From positions 1-64,000 of the forward strand of contig NZ_RCUX01000010.1 of assembly GCF_003667565.1 (NCBI RefSeq): a DNA stretch of 64,000 bases. The letters run 5' to 3'. The DNA is from Mycetocola tolaasinivorans. GTDB taxonomy: Bacteria > Actinomycetota > Actinomycetes > Actinomycetales > Microbacteriaceae. This document shows, piece after piece, positions 17,281-25,722 of this stretch. How positions within the stretch are numbered: position 1 is the first letter of the stretch; each line of letters starts with the position of its first letter. Position numbers and translations under genes: made by a program. The notes under the pieces were generated by a model. That model was not told where the DNA came from, searched no databases, and was given only the letters and a program-made list of their open reading frames with translations.

Positions 17281-18899
17281 GCGCCCACAACACCGAGCTT
17301 CCCCCGCGCCCGCCCCTGCCGCCGCAGAGGCCCGAGGGCGCAGGCGCACCCACCGGGAACGAGGGTGCACCCGCAGAGAACACCAGCGAGGCTCCGAAAA
17401 AGAAGCGTCGCCGCGCCTTCACCCTGCGCCAGCGCCTCCTCGCGATCCTGCTCGTGGGCATCGCGGCCGCGAGCGCGCTGATCGGTGGTGCGAGCGTACT
17501 CACCGTGCGCAACCTCCTCGAAAACAGGGTGGACGAACAGCTCGTGCACCTCTCGCAGCGGCCCGAACGCACCCTCGGCGGCTTCGACCCGCAGAACCCC
17601 GGCTTCCTCGGCGACCCCGGCACCGGCCCGGGCGCGCTCGGCGCGGTGATCCTCGACGGCGAGGTGGTGCGCTCCGCCGCACTCTCCACCGACGGCTCAC
17701 CCACGCCCCTGACCGAGGCGCAAAACCAGGCGATCCTGCGCGCCTCCACGCACGTAGAACCCGCGAACATCACCATTCCCGGGCTCGGTAACTACCGCGT
17801 GATGGCCCGCGAAATACAGGTGCTCGTCACCCCGACCACCCTGCGCACCGGCATCAGCGTCACCGGCCTGCCCCTCGCGGCTACCGAACTCACGCTCTCG
17901 CAGCTGACCCGGGCCATCCTGATCCTCGCCGTCGGCGTGCTCCTCATCGTTGCCGCCGCGGCCTACCTCGTGGTGCGGCTCGCGCTGCGCCCGCTCGACC
18001 GGGTGGCCGCCACCGCTGCCGAGGTATCCCGGCTCTCGGTCGGGGCCGACGGCGACCCCGGCACCACCCCGGGCGGCGACCGAACCGAGGCAGCACTGCG
18101 CGTGCGCGTACCCGAACGTGATGCCGATGAGCGCACCGAGGTGGGCCGCGTGGGAGCCTCGCTCAACCTCATGCTCACGCACGTCGAGGAGTCCCTACAG
18201 GTGCGTCGCGCCGGCGAGGTCAAGCTGCGCCGCTTCGTCTCGGACGCCAGCCACGAGTTGCGCACCCCGCTGGCCTCGATCCGCGGCTACTCCGAACTCG
18301 CCCGCCGCATCGGCACCGACCTGCCCGAAGACATCGCCTACTCGCTCTCGCGCATCGGCTCCGAATCGATCCGGATGACCGGCATCGTCGAAGACCTGCT
18401 GCTGCTCGCTCGCCTGGACGAGGGCCGCGAACTCACCCGGCGCCCCGTGGACCTCACCGACATCGTGTTTCACGCGGTCAACGACGCCCACGCGGCCGGC
18501 CCCGACCATCCGCTCGAATTCGATGCCCCCGAGGTGCCGATCCGCGTGCTCGGAGACACCCCGCGCCTGCAGCAGGTCATCGTCAACCTCCTCGCAAACG
18601 CCCGCGTCCACACCCCCGCCGGCACGCAGATCCGCGCGCACCTCGAGGCGAAGGACGGCGAGGCGCTGCTCGAGATCAGCGACAACGGCCCCGGCGTCCC
18701 CGAAGACCTCCGCGACCACGTGTTCGAGCGCTTCGTGCGCGGCGACGAATCCCGCACCCGCGCCCCCGGATCCGGTGGCACCTCGGGCCTCGGGCTCTCC
18801 ATCGTCGCCGCCGTCGTGCAGGCCCACGGCGGCCGAGTGGCACTCGAATCCGAACCGGGCAACACCGTGTTCCGGATCACGCTCCCGCTGCTCCCCTAA
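17277..18899 (+). CDS. Sensor histidine kinase
   Basis: A 540-residue kinase. A Pro/Ala-rich cytosolic start of about 45 residues and a KKKRRR stop-transfer precede helix 1 (LLAILLVGIAAASALIGGA). An outer sensor domain spans about residues 75-210 and helix 2 is AILILAVGVLLIVAAAAYLV. HAMP, HisKA (SHELRTPL with His326) and HATPase (VNLLANARVHT, DNGPGVPEDL, GTSGLGLSIV) follow. It is the partner of the overlapping response regulator. The outer domain matches no sensor family I recognise. An envelope stimulus handled by the neighbouring ABC systems is plausible but inferred. Confidence 0.93.
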   Translation: MSAHNTELPPRPPLPPQRPEGAGAPTGNEGAPAENTSEAPKKKRRRAFTLRQRLLAILLVGIAAASALIGGASVLTVRNLLENRVDEQLVHLSQRPERTLGGFDPQNPGFLGDPGTGPGALGAVILDGEVVRSAALSTDGSPTPLTEAQNQAILRASTHVEPANITIPGLGNYRVMAREIQVLVTPTTLRTGISVTGLPLAATELTLSQLTRAILILAVGVLLIVAAAAYLVVRLALRPLDRVAATAAEVSRLSVGADGDPGTTPGGDRTEAALRVRVPERDADERTEVGRVGASLNLMLTHVEESLQVRRAGEVKLRRFVSDASHELRTPLASIRGYSELARRIGTDLPEDIAYSLSRIGSESIRMTGIVEDLLLLARLDEGRELTRRPVDLTDIVFHAVNDAHAAGPDHPLEFDAPEVPIRVLGDTPRLQQVIVNLLANARVHTPAGTQIRAHLEAKDGEALLEISDNGPGVPEDLRDHVFERFVRGDESRTRAPGSGGTSGLGLSIVAAVVQAHGGRVALESEPGNTVFRITLPLLP

Positions 18900-18903
18900 A
18901 CCT

Positions 18904-18986
18904 GCCGAGCGCCCGTAGTTCTTGAAGGGAGGCTACGGGAGCTCGGCGGCAAACCTCACCGGTGCCGGTCGGTGCAGACCGGCACC
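18904..18986. terminator. Two hairpins between convergent kinase and ABC exporter genes
   Basis: The first hairpin pairs 18904-18918 with 18933-18947 (GCCGAGC and CCGTAG arms). The second pairs 18961-18970 with 18977-18986 exactly. Neither has a clear T-run, so termination is probable but not certain. Confidence 0.55.
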
Positions 18987-18994
18987 GGCAAAAA

Positions 18995-20764
18995 CTATCC
19001 GTTCTGCGCCGCGTGCAAGCGGGCATAGTGCCCGCCCAGCGCCAGCAGCTCGTCATGGCTGCCGATCTCGACGATCTTTCCGCGGGCAAGCACCACGATG
19101 CGGTCGGCCGAGCGAATCGTCGAGAGCCGGTGCGCCACGATCAGGGTCGTGCGATCGCGCAGCAGCGAATCCAGCGCCTCCTTGATGTGCGACTCCGACT
19201 CGGAATCCAGAGCCGAGGTGGCCTCATCGAGGAACAGGATCCGCGGATCCCGCACCAGCGCCCGCGCAATCGCGAGACGCTGACGTTGACCGCCCGACAG
19301 GCTCGCCCCGCGCTCACCCACGACGGTGTCCCAGCCGTTCGGCAGGTTCTCGATAATGTCCATCGCGTGGGCGTCGGTCAGCGCCTTCAACACCCGCTCA
19401 TCGGTGACGTTTTCGAGGCCATAGGTGATGTTGTCGCGCACCGTGCCATCAAACAGCACCGACTCCTGCGGCACCACCGAAACGAAGCGGCGTACCTCGC
19501 GCAGATCGAGCGACTCCAGGTCGCGGCCATCCAGCAGAATGCGGCCGCCGGTGGGGCGCAGGAACCCCAGCACGAGGTTCAGCATCGTGGACTTTCCCGA
19601 CCCCGAGGGGCCCACAAACGCGATCGTCTCGCCGGGCTTCACCGTGAGGTTCACACCGTCGATCGCGACCCGCGGATCCCCGGGGAAGCGGAACCGAATG
19701 TCTTCAAAGCGCAGTTCGCCGGCCACCTCGGTGAGGTGCGCCTTGCCGTCGTTCTCCTCGACGTCCGGATCCTGCAGCACCTCGCCCACCGAACGGATCG
19801 ACTCCAGCCCGCGGGTGAACACCGGCACGAGGCTCAGCAGGGTCACGATGCCGCCGGTGAGAATCGTGAAGTAGGTGGAGAGCAGCACCACTTGGCCGGG
19901 CGTGATCGGCAGCAACCCGGTGAGCGACGCGGCCGCGGCGGCCACCAGGCAGAAGACACCGAGCAGCTGATACGCAACCCAGGACATGGCACCGAAGCGG
20001 CCGTTCAGCACGTCCAGGTTAATGCCGGCGCTACGTACCTCCTCGGTGCGGTTCGAGACGCGCTCCACGGCTACCTTCTCGAGACCGTGCGCGCGGGTGA
20101 TCGGGATCAGCGTGGCCATCTCGCCCACACCCTTGGAGAACCGCTCCACCTGGCGGCGGAAGTCCTCATTGCGGTGCCGGGAGCGGGCGCGGACGTAGCG
20201 CATGAGCAGCACGGCGATGGGTACCGTCAGTGCAAACACGAGCACAAACGCGGGCACCTGAATGGCGGTCATGATGATCGCACCGGTGAGCGCCGCCACC
20301 GCCGAGAGCGCGGCAGGGAAGGCCTGCTGCATCATCAGCTCGACGTTCTCCACATCGCGCACCACCTTGGTCTGGATGACCGCGGCGCTCGCGCGCGAGT
20401 GGTAGCCGATCGAGAGCGACTGCAGGTGCTCGGTCAGGGTGTTGCGGAGATCCGCGGCGATCCGACGCGTCACGGTACTGAACAGCCGGGTGAAGGCCAT
20501 GTGCAGCGGATAGTTCTGCACCAGCAGCAGCACGGCCAAACCGGCCGCAATCGCGAGCTCGGTGAGGGATCGGCGGTCCACCACGATGTCGATCACGCGC
20601 GCGGTAATCACCGGCATCAGCCACAGCGGGCTGTCCTTCACCACAAACGCGAGCGCCGCGAGGAGCAGCTTGCCGCGGTGGGGGCGCAGCAGGCTGAGGA
20701 ATGCGCGGCCGGGGTTCTGACCGAGGGGCGGCAGCGGGATGGGGGAGGTGTGTGGTGCGTTCAC
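18995..20764 (-). CDS. Fused ABC exporter (membrane and ATPase domains)
   Basis: A 589-residue half-transporter of the MsbA/LmrA class: six helices in the first 330 residues, then an ATPase with Walker A GPSGSGKST, Q-loop VVPQESVLFDGTVRDNI, signature LSGGQRQR, Walker B ILFLDEATSALD and H-loop VAHRLSTIRSADR. The start is taken as GTG at 20764 (VNAPHTSPIPL), with GGAAA eight bases before; in-frame starts further up run into the divergent gene's promoter. It probably works as a homodimer; the substrate is unknown. It is divergent from the DUF1349 gene. Confidence 0.9.
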   Translation of the reverse strand: MNAPHTSPIPLPPLGQNPGRAFLSLLRPHRGKLLLAALAFVVKDSPLWLMPVITARVIDIVVDRRSLTELAIAAGLAVLLLVQNYPLHMAFTRLFSTVTRRIAADLRNTLTEHLQSLSIGYHSRASAAVIQTKVVRDVENVELMMQQAFPAALSAVAALTGAIIMTAIQVPAFVLVFALTVPIAVLLMRYVRARSRHRNEDFRRQVERFSKGVGEMATLIPITRAHGLEKVAVERVSNRTEEVRSAGINLDVLNGRFGAMSWVAYQLLGVFCLVAAAAASLTGLLPITPGQVVLLSTYFTILTGGIVTLLSLVPVFTRGLESIRSVGEVLQDPDVEENDGKAHLTEVAGELRFEDIRFRFPGDPRVAIDGVNLTVKPGETIAFVGPSGSGKSTMLNLVLGFLRPTGGRILLDGRDLESLDLREVRRFVSVVPQESVLFDGTVRDNITYGLENVTDERVLKALTDAHAMDIIENLPNGWDTVVGERGASLSGGQRQRLAIARALVRDPRILFLDEATSALDSESESHIKEALDSLLRDRTTLIVAHRLSTIRSADRIVVLARGKIVEIGSHDELLALGGHYARLHAAQNG

Positions 20765-20919
20765 GAGTTTCCGGGTGAGTGGTGGATGGGTCGAGACACG
20801 AGAGTACTCGCTTTTGCACCCCCGCGGGACCGTTTCTCGAAGATTCATCCGGGCGTGCCTCCGGGTGTTGGATATGCTCGGCGGAGGGCGAGGTGCGCCC
20901 ACGATGGAGAGGACTCCCG

Positions 20920-21504
20920 ATGACCGACCGTTTACTCCCGTGGAGCGCCGGAACCTGGACCACCGAGCCGGTGTCTGCCGAGGTCACCTCGGTGGGACTG
21001 GAGGTCGAGGCCGTCGAGGGCAGCGATGCCTGGCGGCACACCTCCTATGGTTTTGTGCACGATACCGAGCACGCGCTCCTCGTGCCCTTCGCGGTGGGCC
21101 GCGCGGTCGAGATCACGTTCACGGCCGCGTTCCGCGAGCAGTTCGATCAGGCGGGCGTTTTCCTGCGCGCCGGTGAGGAAACCTGGATCAAAGCCGGCGT
21201 CGAGTTCGCCGACGGCGCTCTGCAGCTGGGGGCCGTGGTCACCCACACCAACTCCGACTGGTCGGTCGCTCCGGTGCCCGAGTGGAACGACCGCAACATC
21301 ACCATCCGGGTGAGCCGCGATGACACTTCGGTGACCGTTCGCGCCCGCGTGGATGCCGAACCCTGGCGCCTCGTTCGGGTTGCGCCGCTCGCCGGAAACC
21401 TCGACATCGGGGCCGGGCCGCTGATCTGCGCCCCCACCCGGGCCGGGTTCCGCACCACCTTCCTCAGCTGGGTGGAGACGGCCGCGGATACCGATCTGCA
21501 CTAG
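20920..21504 (+). CDS. DUF1349 domain protein
   Basis: A 194-residue protein of the DUF1349 family, a concanavalin-like beta-sandwich found in yeast 'regulation of enolase' protein 1 and many bacteria. Family landmarks are DAWRHTSYGFVHDTEHALL, QAGVFLRAGEETWIKAGVEF and a conserved C-terminal FLSWVE. The start is ATG with GAGAGGA seven bases upstream. Its biochemical role is not known; a sugar-binding fold is inferred from the superfamily. Its 3' end overlaps the convergent GntR gene by about 40 bases. Confidence 0.85.
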   Translation: MTDRLLPWSAGTWTTEPVSAEVTSVGLEVEAVEGSDAWRHTSYGFVHDTEHALLVPFAVGRAVEITFTAAFREQFDQAGVFLRAGEETWIKAGVEFADGALQLGAVVTHTNSDWSVAPVPEWNDRNITIRVSRDDTSVTVRARVDAEPWRLVRVAPLAGNLDIGAGPLICAPTRAGFRTTFLSWVETAADTDLH

Positions 21505-22135
21505 CGCTTACGCGCCCGCGCAGGTTCGCCAGCGTGCGCTGGTTGCGCTCCATCGTGGCGCGCCGGGCCGCCGCATCGGTGTGTGCTCCTGCGCGGATCG
21601 GGCGAGCCCAGGCGCTCAGCAGTTCGGAGATCGCGGCGATCAGCGCGTTGCCGGTGCCGCGGGCGAGCGCCGCGTGGAAGTCCTCATCGTGTGTGAGTGA
21701 GGCATCGGCGCTGAGAGCTTCTGGATGATCGTCGATCGCCCGCGACAGGGCCGCCAGCGCCGCCTCGTCCATGCGTTCCGCGGCGAGATCGAGGATGTGC
21801 GCGTCGAGGGCCGCCCGCAGCTCGGCGGCATCGCGATGGTCGTCGCTCGCGGCGAGCACCGCGCCGATCAGGGCGGCCTCCCGGCCGAAGTCCGCGGTTA
21901 CCGAGGTGCCGCTTCCCCGGCGACGCACCACCAGGCGGCGCGCCTCCAACCGGCTCAGCGATTCCCGCAGCAGCGGGCGTGAAACACCAAGGTGCAGCGC
22001 CAGATCGCGCTCGCTCGGAAGGCGTTCTCCCGGCTCGAGGGTGCCGGCGAGGATGAGGTTTTGGAGGTGCACCAGGACGTCGGTTCCCGAGGGCGCAGAC
22101 CGACCCGGTAGCGGCGGAATACGGTCAATCGACAC
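21464..22135 (-). CDS. GntR-family (FadR/FCD) transcriptional regulator
   Basis: A 223-residue regulator. The N-terminal winged helix is clear (LEPGERLPSERDLALHLGVSR, then RESLSRLEARRLVVRRRGSG). The helical C-terminal part (RAALDAHILDLAAERM, HDEDFHAALARGTGN) is the FCD ligand-binding domain. The start is GTG at 22135 with GGGAGG six bases upstream. FCD regulators usually sense carboxylic acids and control a neighbouring catabolic gene, but no such gene is adjacent. Confidence 0.88.
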   Translation of the reverse strand: MSIDRIPPLPGRSAPSGTDVLVHLQNLILAGTLEPGERLPSERDLALHLGVSRPLLRESLSRLEARRLVVRRRGSGTSVTADFGREAALIGAVLAASDDHRDAAELRAALDAHILDLAAERMDEAALAALSRAIDDHPEALSADASLTHDEDFHAALARGTGNALIAAISELLSAWARPIRAGAHTDAAARRATMERNQRTLANLRGRVSASADRYPRPSPPS

Positions 22136-22262
22136 GGGGCCTCCCGGGATGGAACGGGATGGGCGGGTGCCCACCCGACCATTATTGTGCGAGCCCGGGT
22201 CGCGCGGTGCCGTCCTGGCGGGTTCGGTGCCCTCGCGTGCGCGAGTGCCCCGAGAGATTTTC

Positions 22263-22688
22263 CTACGCCGACATTTCGCGTGCGTTCAGTGCGGCAACGG
22301 CCTGCACCGTGGCGACGGTCAGCGGGGTCGGCAGGGCGTCCAGCGGAAACCAGTCGAGCCCGTCGTGCTTGTGCGGTTCGACCAGCCGCGGAGTGCCGGT
22401 AAACGCGGTGGCGAGGTGCACCGGCGCGATCCAGTGGGTGCCCGCCTCGGCATCGATCTGATCCACCACGCACAGCAGCGTGGTGCCCGCGAGGGCGATG
22501 TCGATCTCCTCGGCGATCTCGCGGGCAATGGCCGCGGGTACGGTTTCGCCGAGGTCGACCTTGCCGCCCGGTAGCCCCCAGGCCCCCGCCTCGGGTTCCC
22601 GCAGCCGACGGATCAGCAGGAGCCTGCCATCGCGCAGGATCGCGGCACCGCAGCCGACGCGCGGTTCGGTGGGAGCGGGGTGTGACAT
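22263..22688 (-). CDS. Nudix hydrolase
   Basis: A 141-residue hydrolase with a full Nudix box (GGKVDLGETVPAAIAREIAEE), which binds the metal ions used to cleave nucleoside diphosphates linked to another moiety. The upstream WGLP and downstream IAPVHLATAF and DGLDWFPLDALP segments resemble the ADP-ribose pyrophosphatase/MutT-like group. The exact substrate cannot be told from sequence. It is probably transcribed alone or just after the AlkD-like gene on the same strand. Confidence 0.88.
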   Translation of the reverse strand: MSHPAPTEPRVGCGAAILRDGRLLLIRRLREPEAGAWGLPGGKVDLGETVPAAIAREIAEEIDIALAGTTLLCVVDQIDAEAGTHWIAPVHLATAFTGTPRLVEPHKHDGLDWFPLDALPTPLTVATVQAVAALNAREMSA

Positions 22689-22735
22689 GGGGCCTCCAGG
22701 GACGCGGGCGGGACTTCGAGACTATCGGTGCGGGG

Positions 22736-23839
22736 CTAGTCGGCGTCCAATGCAAACTCGGCGCGCTCGAAGGAGACGCCGTTGACCTGCAGCGCGATCG
22801 CGTGTGCGCCCGGGTGGTAGCGCCGCGTGGTGATCGGCCGGAACGAGTGCTCCTTGGCCACCCGGATGCTCTCGCCCGGTTCGAGCGTCCGCGTGACCAG
22901 CTTGAAGGTTTTGGGGGCGAGGGTGCCGTTTGCCTTCTGGAAGTGAACCACGTAGTCGATCGCGAGTTTGGCGGCGGCCGATCCGGTGTTTGTGACCATC
23001 GCCGAGAAGCCGAGCGAGCCGCCCGCGGGCACCCGATCGGCGCTGAGGACAAGCGGGGACACCTCGGCCGTGGCGGGGGCAAAGCCGAGCTGGGCGAGGG
23101 CCGCCGGATCGCCCTTCTTGATCAGCGTGCGCAGCGCGTGCTTGACGAGCCAGGCGGTGTTCTCATCGGGCGCTGCGAGCCAGGCCGCGGTGGTCTCGGT
23201 CACCAGCTCGGGGCTATGGCGCGCAATATCGTTGAGGTGGTTGGCCACCGAGCGGCGCACATATTCGCTGGGGTCGCGGTAGAGCGCGTGCAGGATGGGC
23301 AGGGTAGCCTCGGGGGCGGCGATCAGGGCCGGTACCCGCACGCCCCAGGGTAGGTACGCGCGGGTGCCCTCGGAGGCGAGGCGACGCACGTGCTCGTCCG
23401 GATGGGTCGTCCACCCCTGAACGATCTCGAGCGAGCGGGGGAGGTCGTGGCGCAGGAGCCCGCGGATCCCAAACTCGGCGGTGAGCCCCGGAGTCAGTGC
23501 CGCCTGCAGCGCGAGCGCTTCGGCCAGGTGGGCATCCGCATCGGTGTTCAGCGCGCGGGTGGTGACGGCCTCGGTCAGCGGCCAGACGCCCCAGCCGGTG
23601 GGTGGTGTGGGCAGGGCTACGGCGGCGTGCACCAGCGTGGCGAGGGCCGCAAAATCGCCGGGAACATCGGCCAGGATGGCATCGCGCAGCAGGTCTGTGC
23701 GCTCGCGCAGTGTGAGCGGCGACAGCGTCTGTGCACTCACCGCCGACAGCGCGGGTGCTGAGCTGAGCCCGGCCGCGTGCAGCGTGGATTCGAGCGAGCG
23801 GACGGCATCGATACCGAGCAGTTCATCGGCAAAAGGCAA
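22736..23839 (-). CDS. AlkD-like HEAT-repeat DNA alkylation repair protein
   Basis: A 367-residue helical protein. Residues about 90-260 form HEAT-like repeats with AlkD landmarks: TAEFGIRGLLRHDLPRSLEI, THPDEHVRRLASEGTRAYLPW, DPSEYVRRSVANHLNDIARH and ENTAWLVKHALRTLIKKGDP. These fit the alkylpurine glycosylase family that excises positively charged lesions without base flipping. A beta-rich C-terminal domain (residues about 275-367, ending in the RRYHPGAHAIALQVNG pattern) is seen in one AlkD-like subfamily. A TTAGGTTAGCC iron-box-like word lies about 28 bases upstream. Confidence 0.82.
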   Translation of the reverse strand: MPFADELLGIDAVRSLESTLHAAGLSSAPALSAVSAQTLSPLTLRERTDLLRDAILADVPGDFAALATLVHAAVALPTPPTGWGVWPLTEAVTTRALNTDADAHLAEALALQAALTPGLTAEFGIRGLLRHDLPRSLEIVQGWTTHPDEHVRRLASEGTRAYLPWGVRVPALIAAPEATLPILHALYRDPSEYVRRSVANHLNDIARHSPELVTETTAAWLAAPDENTAWLVKHALRTLIKKGDPAALAQLGFAPATAEVSPLVLSADRVPAGGSLGFSAMVTNTGSAAAKLAIDYVVHFQKANGTLAPKTFKLVTRTLEPGESIRVAKEHSFRPITTRRYHPGAHAIALQVNGVSFERAEFALDAD

Positions 23840-23866
23840 GGTGGCTCCCGTGGTCAGCGTGTGGGT

Positions 23867-23885
23867 TTAGGTTAGCCGAAACCGG
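23867..23885. promoter_or_regulatory. Weak iron-box-like site
   Basis: TTAGGTTAGCCGAAACCGG matches the first eleven positions of the DtxR/IdeR consensus exactly but the second half poorly. It sits in front of the AlkD-like gene. It could be a chance match or part of a promoter. Confidence 0.3.
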
Positions 23886-23906
23886 TGACAGCGCCCTGAC
23901 CGGCCG

Positions 23907-24287
23907 CTAGGCATCGGCCGTGCAGGCAGAACGTGCGCGCGCACGCGCCAGATAGTTGTCGATCGCCGTGAGGCTGGCGGCCACCAGAATGTGTCGATCG
24001 TAGAGACGCTGGCGATAGCCCTCAAGCTCGAGGCGAATCGCGGGGTCGAGCGGGATGTCTAGCACCTCCTGTCCGGGCTCCACCTCCGGCAACAGGAGCA
24101 GGATGAGCCGCGTGGGCACCCCGGCATCCAGGAGACAGCGGATCGTCTCGACGGTGTGGATGGCGGAATCAGCGTAGAGCCGGTAACCATTCACATCACG
24201 CCCAGCCGGAAGAAGTCCCTGCTTCTCGTAGTAGCGGAGGAGCCGCGGAGATGTCGCGGTGCGGGTGGCAAGCTCGCCGATGTACAT
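23907..24287 (-). CDS. MerR-family regulator (copy 1)
   Basis: A 126-residue MerR regulator. The N-terminal helix-turn-helix and wing are classical (MYIGELATRTATSPRLLRYY, KQGLLPAGRDVNGYRLY), followed by the dimerising coiled coil and a short tail with a single cysteine. It is divergent from an MFS exporter whose promoter has the long spacer typical of MerR targets. A close paralogue with the same arrangement lies at 28764-29168. Start ATG at 24287. Confidence 0.9.
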   Translation of the reverse strand: MYIGELATRTATSPRLLRYYEKQGLLPAGRDVNGYRLYADSAIHTVETIRCLLDAGVPTRLILLLLPEVEPGQEVLDIPLDPAIRLELEGYRQRLYDRHILVAASLTAIDNYLARARARSACTADA

Positions 24288-24362
24288 GGGAATCCGATCT
24301 GCTGGGTCTCCCGGTGACAACGGTCCCACGTGCGGGTGCATTCCCGGCGAAGGAGTGCCGCC

Positions 24363-24401
24363 TTGACCCTGACACTACTGCCAACCCCTCAGGCTGTGTC
24401 C
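24363..24401 (+). promoter_or_regulatory. MerR-type promoter of MFS copy 1
   Basis: TTGACC (24363-24368) lies exactly 39 bases before the ATG, as in copy 2 at 29244. The -10 position falls so close to the ATG that the mRNA would be leaderless. The long gap to the -10 element fits activation by the divergent MerR protein. Confidence 0.5.
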
Positions 24402-25649
24402 ATGACTCAAACCGTGGGCGAGAACGCCCGACCCCTCAATCCCCTCCCCATCGCGATAATGCTCGCCGGCGTGGGGTTCATTATCCTGGTCACCGAGATT
24501 CTGCCGGCGGGCCTTCTGCCACAGATTTCGCTGGGGCTCGGGGTGTCTCCCTCCCTCGCCGGCCAGGGAATCGTCACGTTTGCGATCGGATGCATCGTTG
24601 CCGCAATTCCCCTGACCCGTGCCGCTGCGAGCTGGGATCGCCGTTCGCTTCTCCTCGGGGTGCTCGTGATTTCGGCGGTGTCAAACCTGGGAACGGCCCT
24701 CGCACCGGATATCGTCACCCACCTCATCACCCGTTTTGCAGCGGGGCTCGCGGCCGGCGGGATGTGGGCAATGTTCCCGGGGTACGTGCGTGGCTTCACG
24801 CCGCCTGAGCGGTTGGGATCCACGCTCAGTGTGGCGTTCCTCGGCGTAACGCTCGCATTCGCGCTCGGGGTCCCGATGGGCACACTGCTGGGTGAGACAG
24901 TCGGCTGGCGTCTGGTTTTTGTGATCATCACCGCGCTGACCGTCATGATGGGGATCATTGCACTGTTCCTGGCACCTCGGGTTCCCGGAGTCGCGCGTGG
25001 AACCGATGCACGCATTCCGGTCGAGCAGACCCTCGGCGCAGCCGTGCGCACTCCCGCCGTGCAGCTCGTACTGTTAGCGGTAGTGCTGATCGTTGTGGGC
25101 CAGAGCCTCGGCTATACCTACCTTGCCCCGATCCTCGAATTCGGAGGGGTCGCCCTGAGCACGGGACTGGTCTTCGGGCTGTTTGGGATCGCCTCGGTTC
25201 TGGGGACGATCGGATCCGGTCGCTTTGCAGACCGACACCTCACCGGAACCCTCGTGTCCGCCCTCTCGGCCGGGGCGGTGGGGCTCGCGGGAATCGGCCT
25301 CTCGGCCTGGCCCGGGTTGCTCGCCGAACCGGTGGGGAGCGCCCTCCTCACGATCTCGGTCATGCTGTGGGGATACTCATTTGGCGGCTACTCAATGCTG
25401 TTCCAGGTGGTGGTTGCCCACGCGGGTGGTGCGGCGGCGGATGCCGCGCAGTCGGTGATGGTCACGGTGTGGAACATCTCGATCGCGCTGGGAGGTTTCG
25501 TCGGCGGCGTCCTGCTCGCGGGAATCGGGCCCCTCTTTCTGCTGCCCATCGCCGCGATTCTGATGGCGGTTTCTCTGCCCCCGGTCCTGCGCGTCCTCGC
25601 CGGTATCCGGGCGAAGGCACCGCACTCGACTGCGAGCTCGGCCGTCTGA
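24402..25649 (+). CDS. MFS exporter, DHA1 family (copy 1)
   Basis: A 415-residue, 12-helix transporter of the AraJ/Cmx/NepI group. Landmarks are TEILPAGLLPQI in helix 1, WDRRSLLLG after helix 2, GYVRGFTPPERLG after helix 4 and a repeated VTVWNISIALGGFVGG near helix 11. The start is ATG at 24402. It is paired with the divergent MerR regulator. The paralogue at 29283 has nearly the same sequence along its whole length, so the pair arose by duplication. An efflux substrate such as a drug or nucleoside analogue is inferred from the family. Confidence 0.88.
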   Translation: MTQTVGENARPLNPLPIAIMLAGVGFIILVTEILPAGLLPQISLGLGVSPSLAGQGIVTFAIGCIVAAIPLTRAAASWDRRSLLLGVLVISAVSNLGTALAPDIVTHLITRFAAGLAAGGMWAMFPGYVRGFTPPERLGSTLSVAFLGVTLAFALGVPMGTLLGETVGWRLVFVIITALTVMMGIIALFLAPRVPGVARGTDARIPVEQTLGAAVRTPAVQLVLLAVVLIVVGQSLGYTYLAPILEFGGVALSTGLVFGLFGIASVLGTIGSGRFADRHLTGTLVSALSAGAVGLAGIGLSAWPGLLAEPVGSALLTISVMLWGYSFGGYSMLFQVVVAHAGGAAADAAQSVMVTVWNISIALGGFVGGVLLAGIGPLFLLPIAAILMAVSLPPVLRVLAGIRAKAPHSTASSAV

Positions 25650-25696
25650 CGGTACGGAGGAACAACTCGGATAAATCGGGGACCACGTTAGACTGG

Positions 25697-25709
25697 TGAA
25701 TCGTTTCCA
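25697..25709. promoter_or_regulatory. LacI-type operator before its own gene
   Basis: TGAATCGTTTCCA just upstream of the lacI-family gene shares the core AATCGTTTCCA with the tandem operators at 26860-26887. This suggests autoregulation. Confidence 0.55.
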
Positions 25710-25722
25710 TAGGGAGGGCTAG

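Noticed and set aside
18962-20923. 653-codon open frame on the plus strand
   Set aside because: Antisense shadow of the fused ABC exporter.
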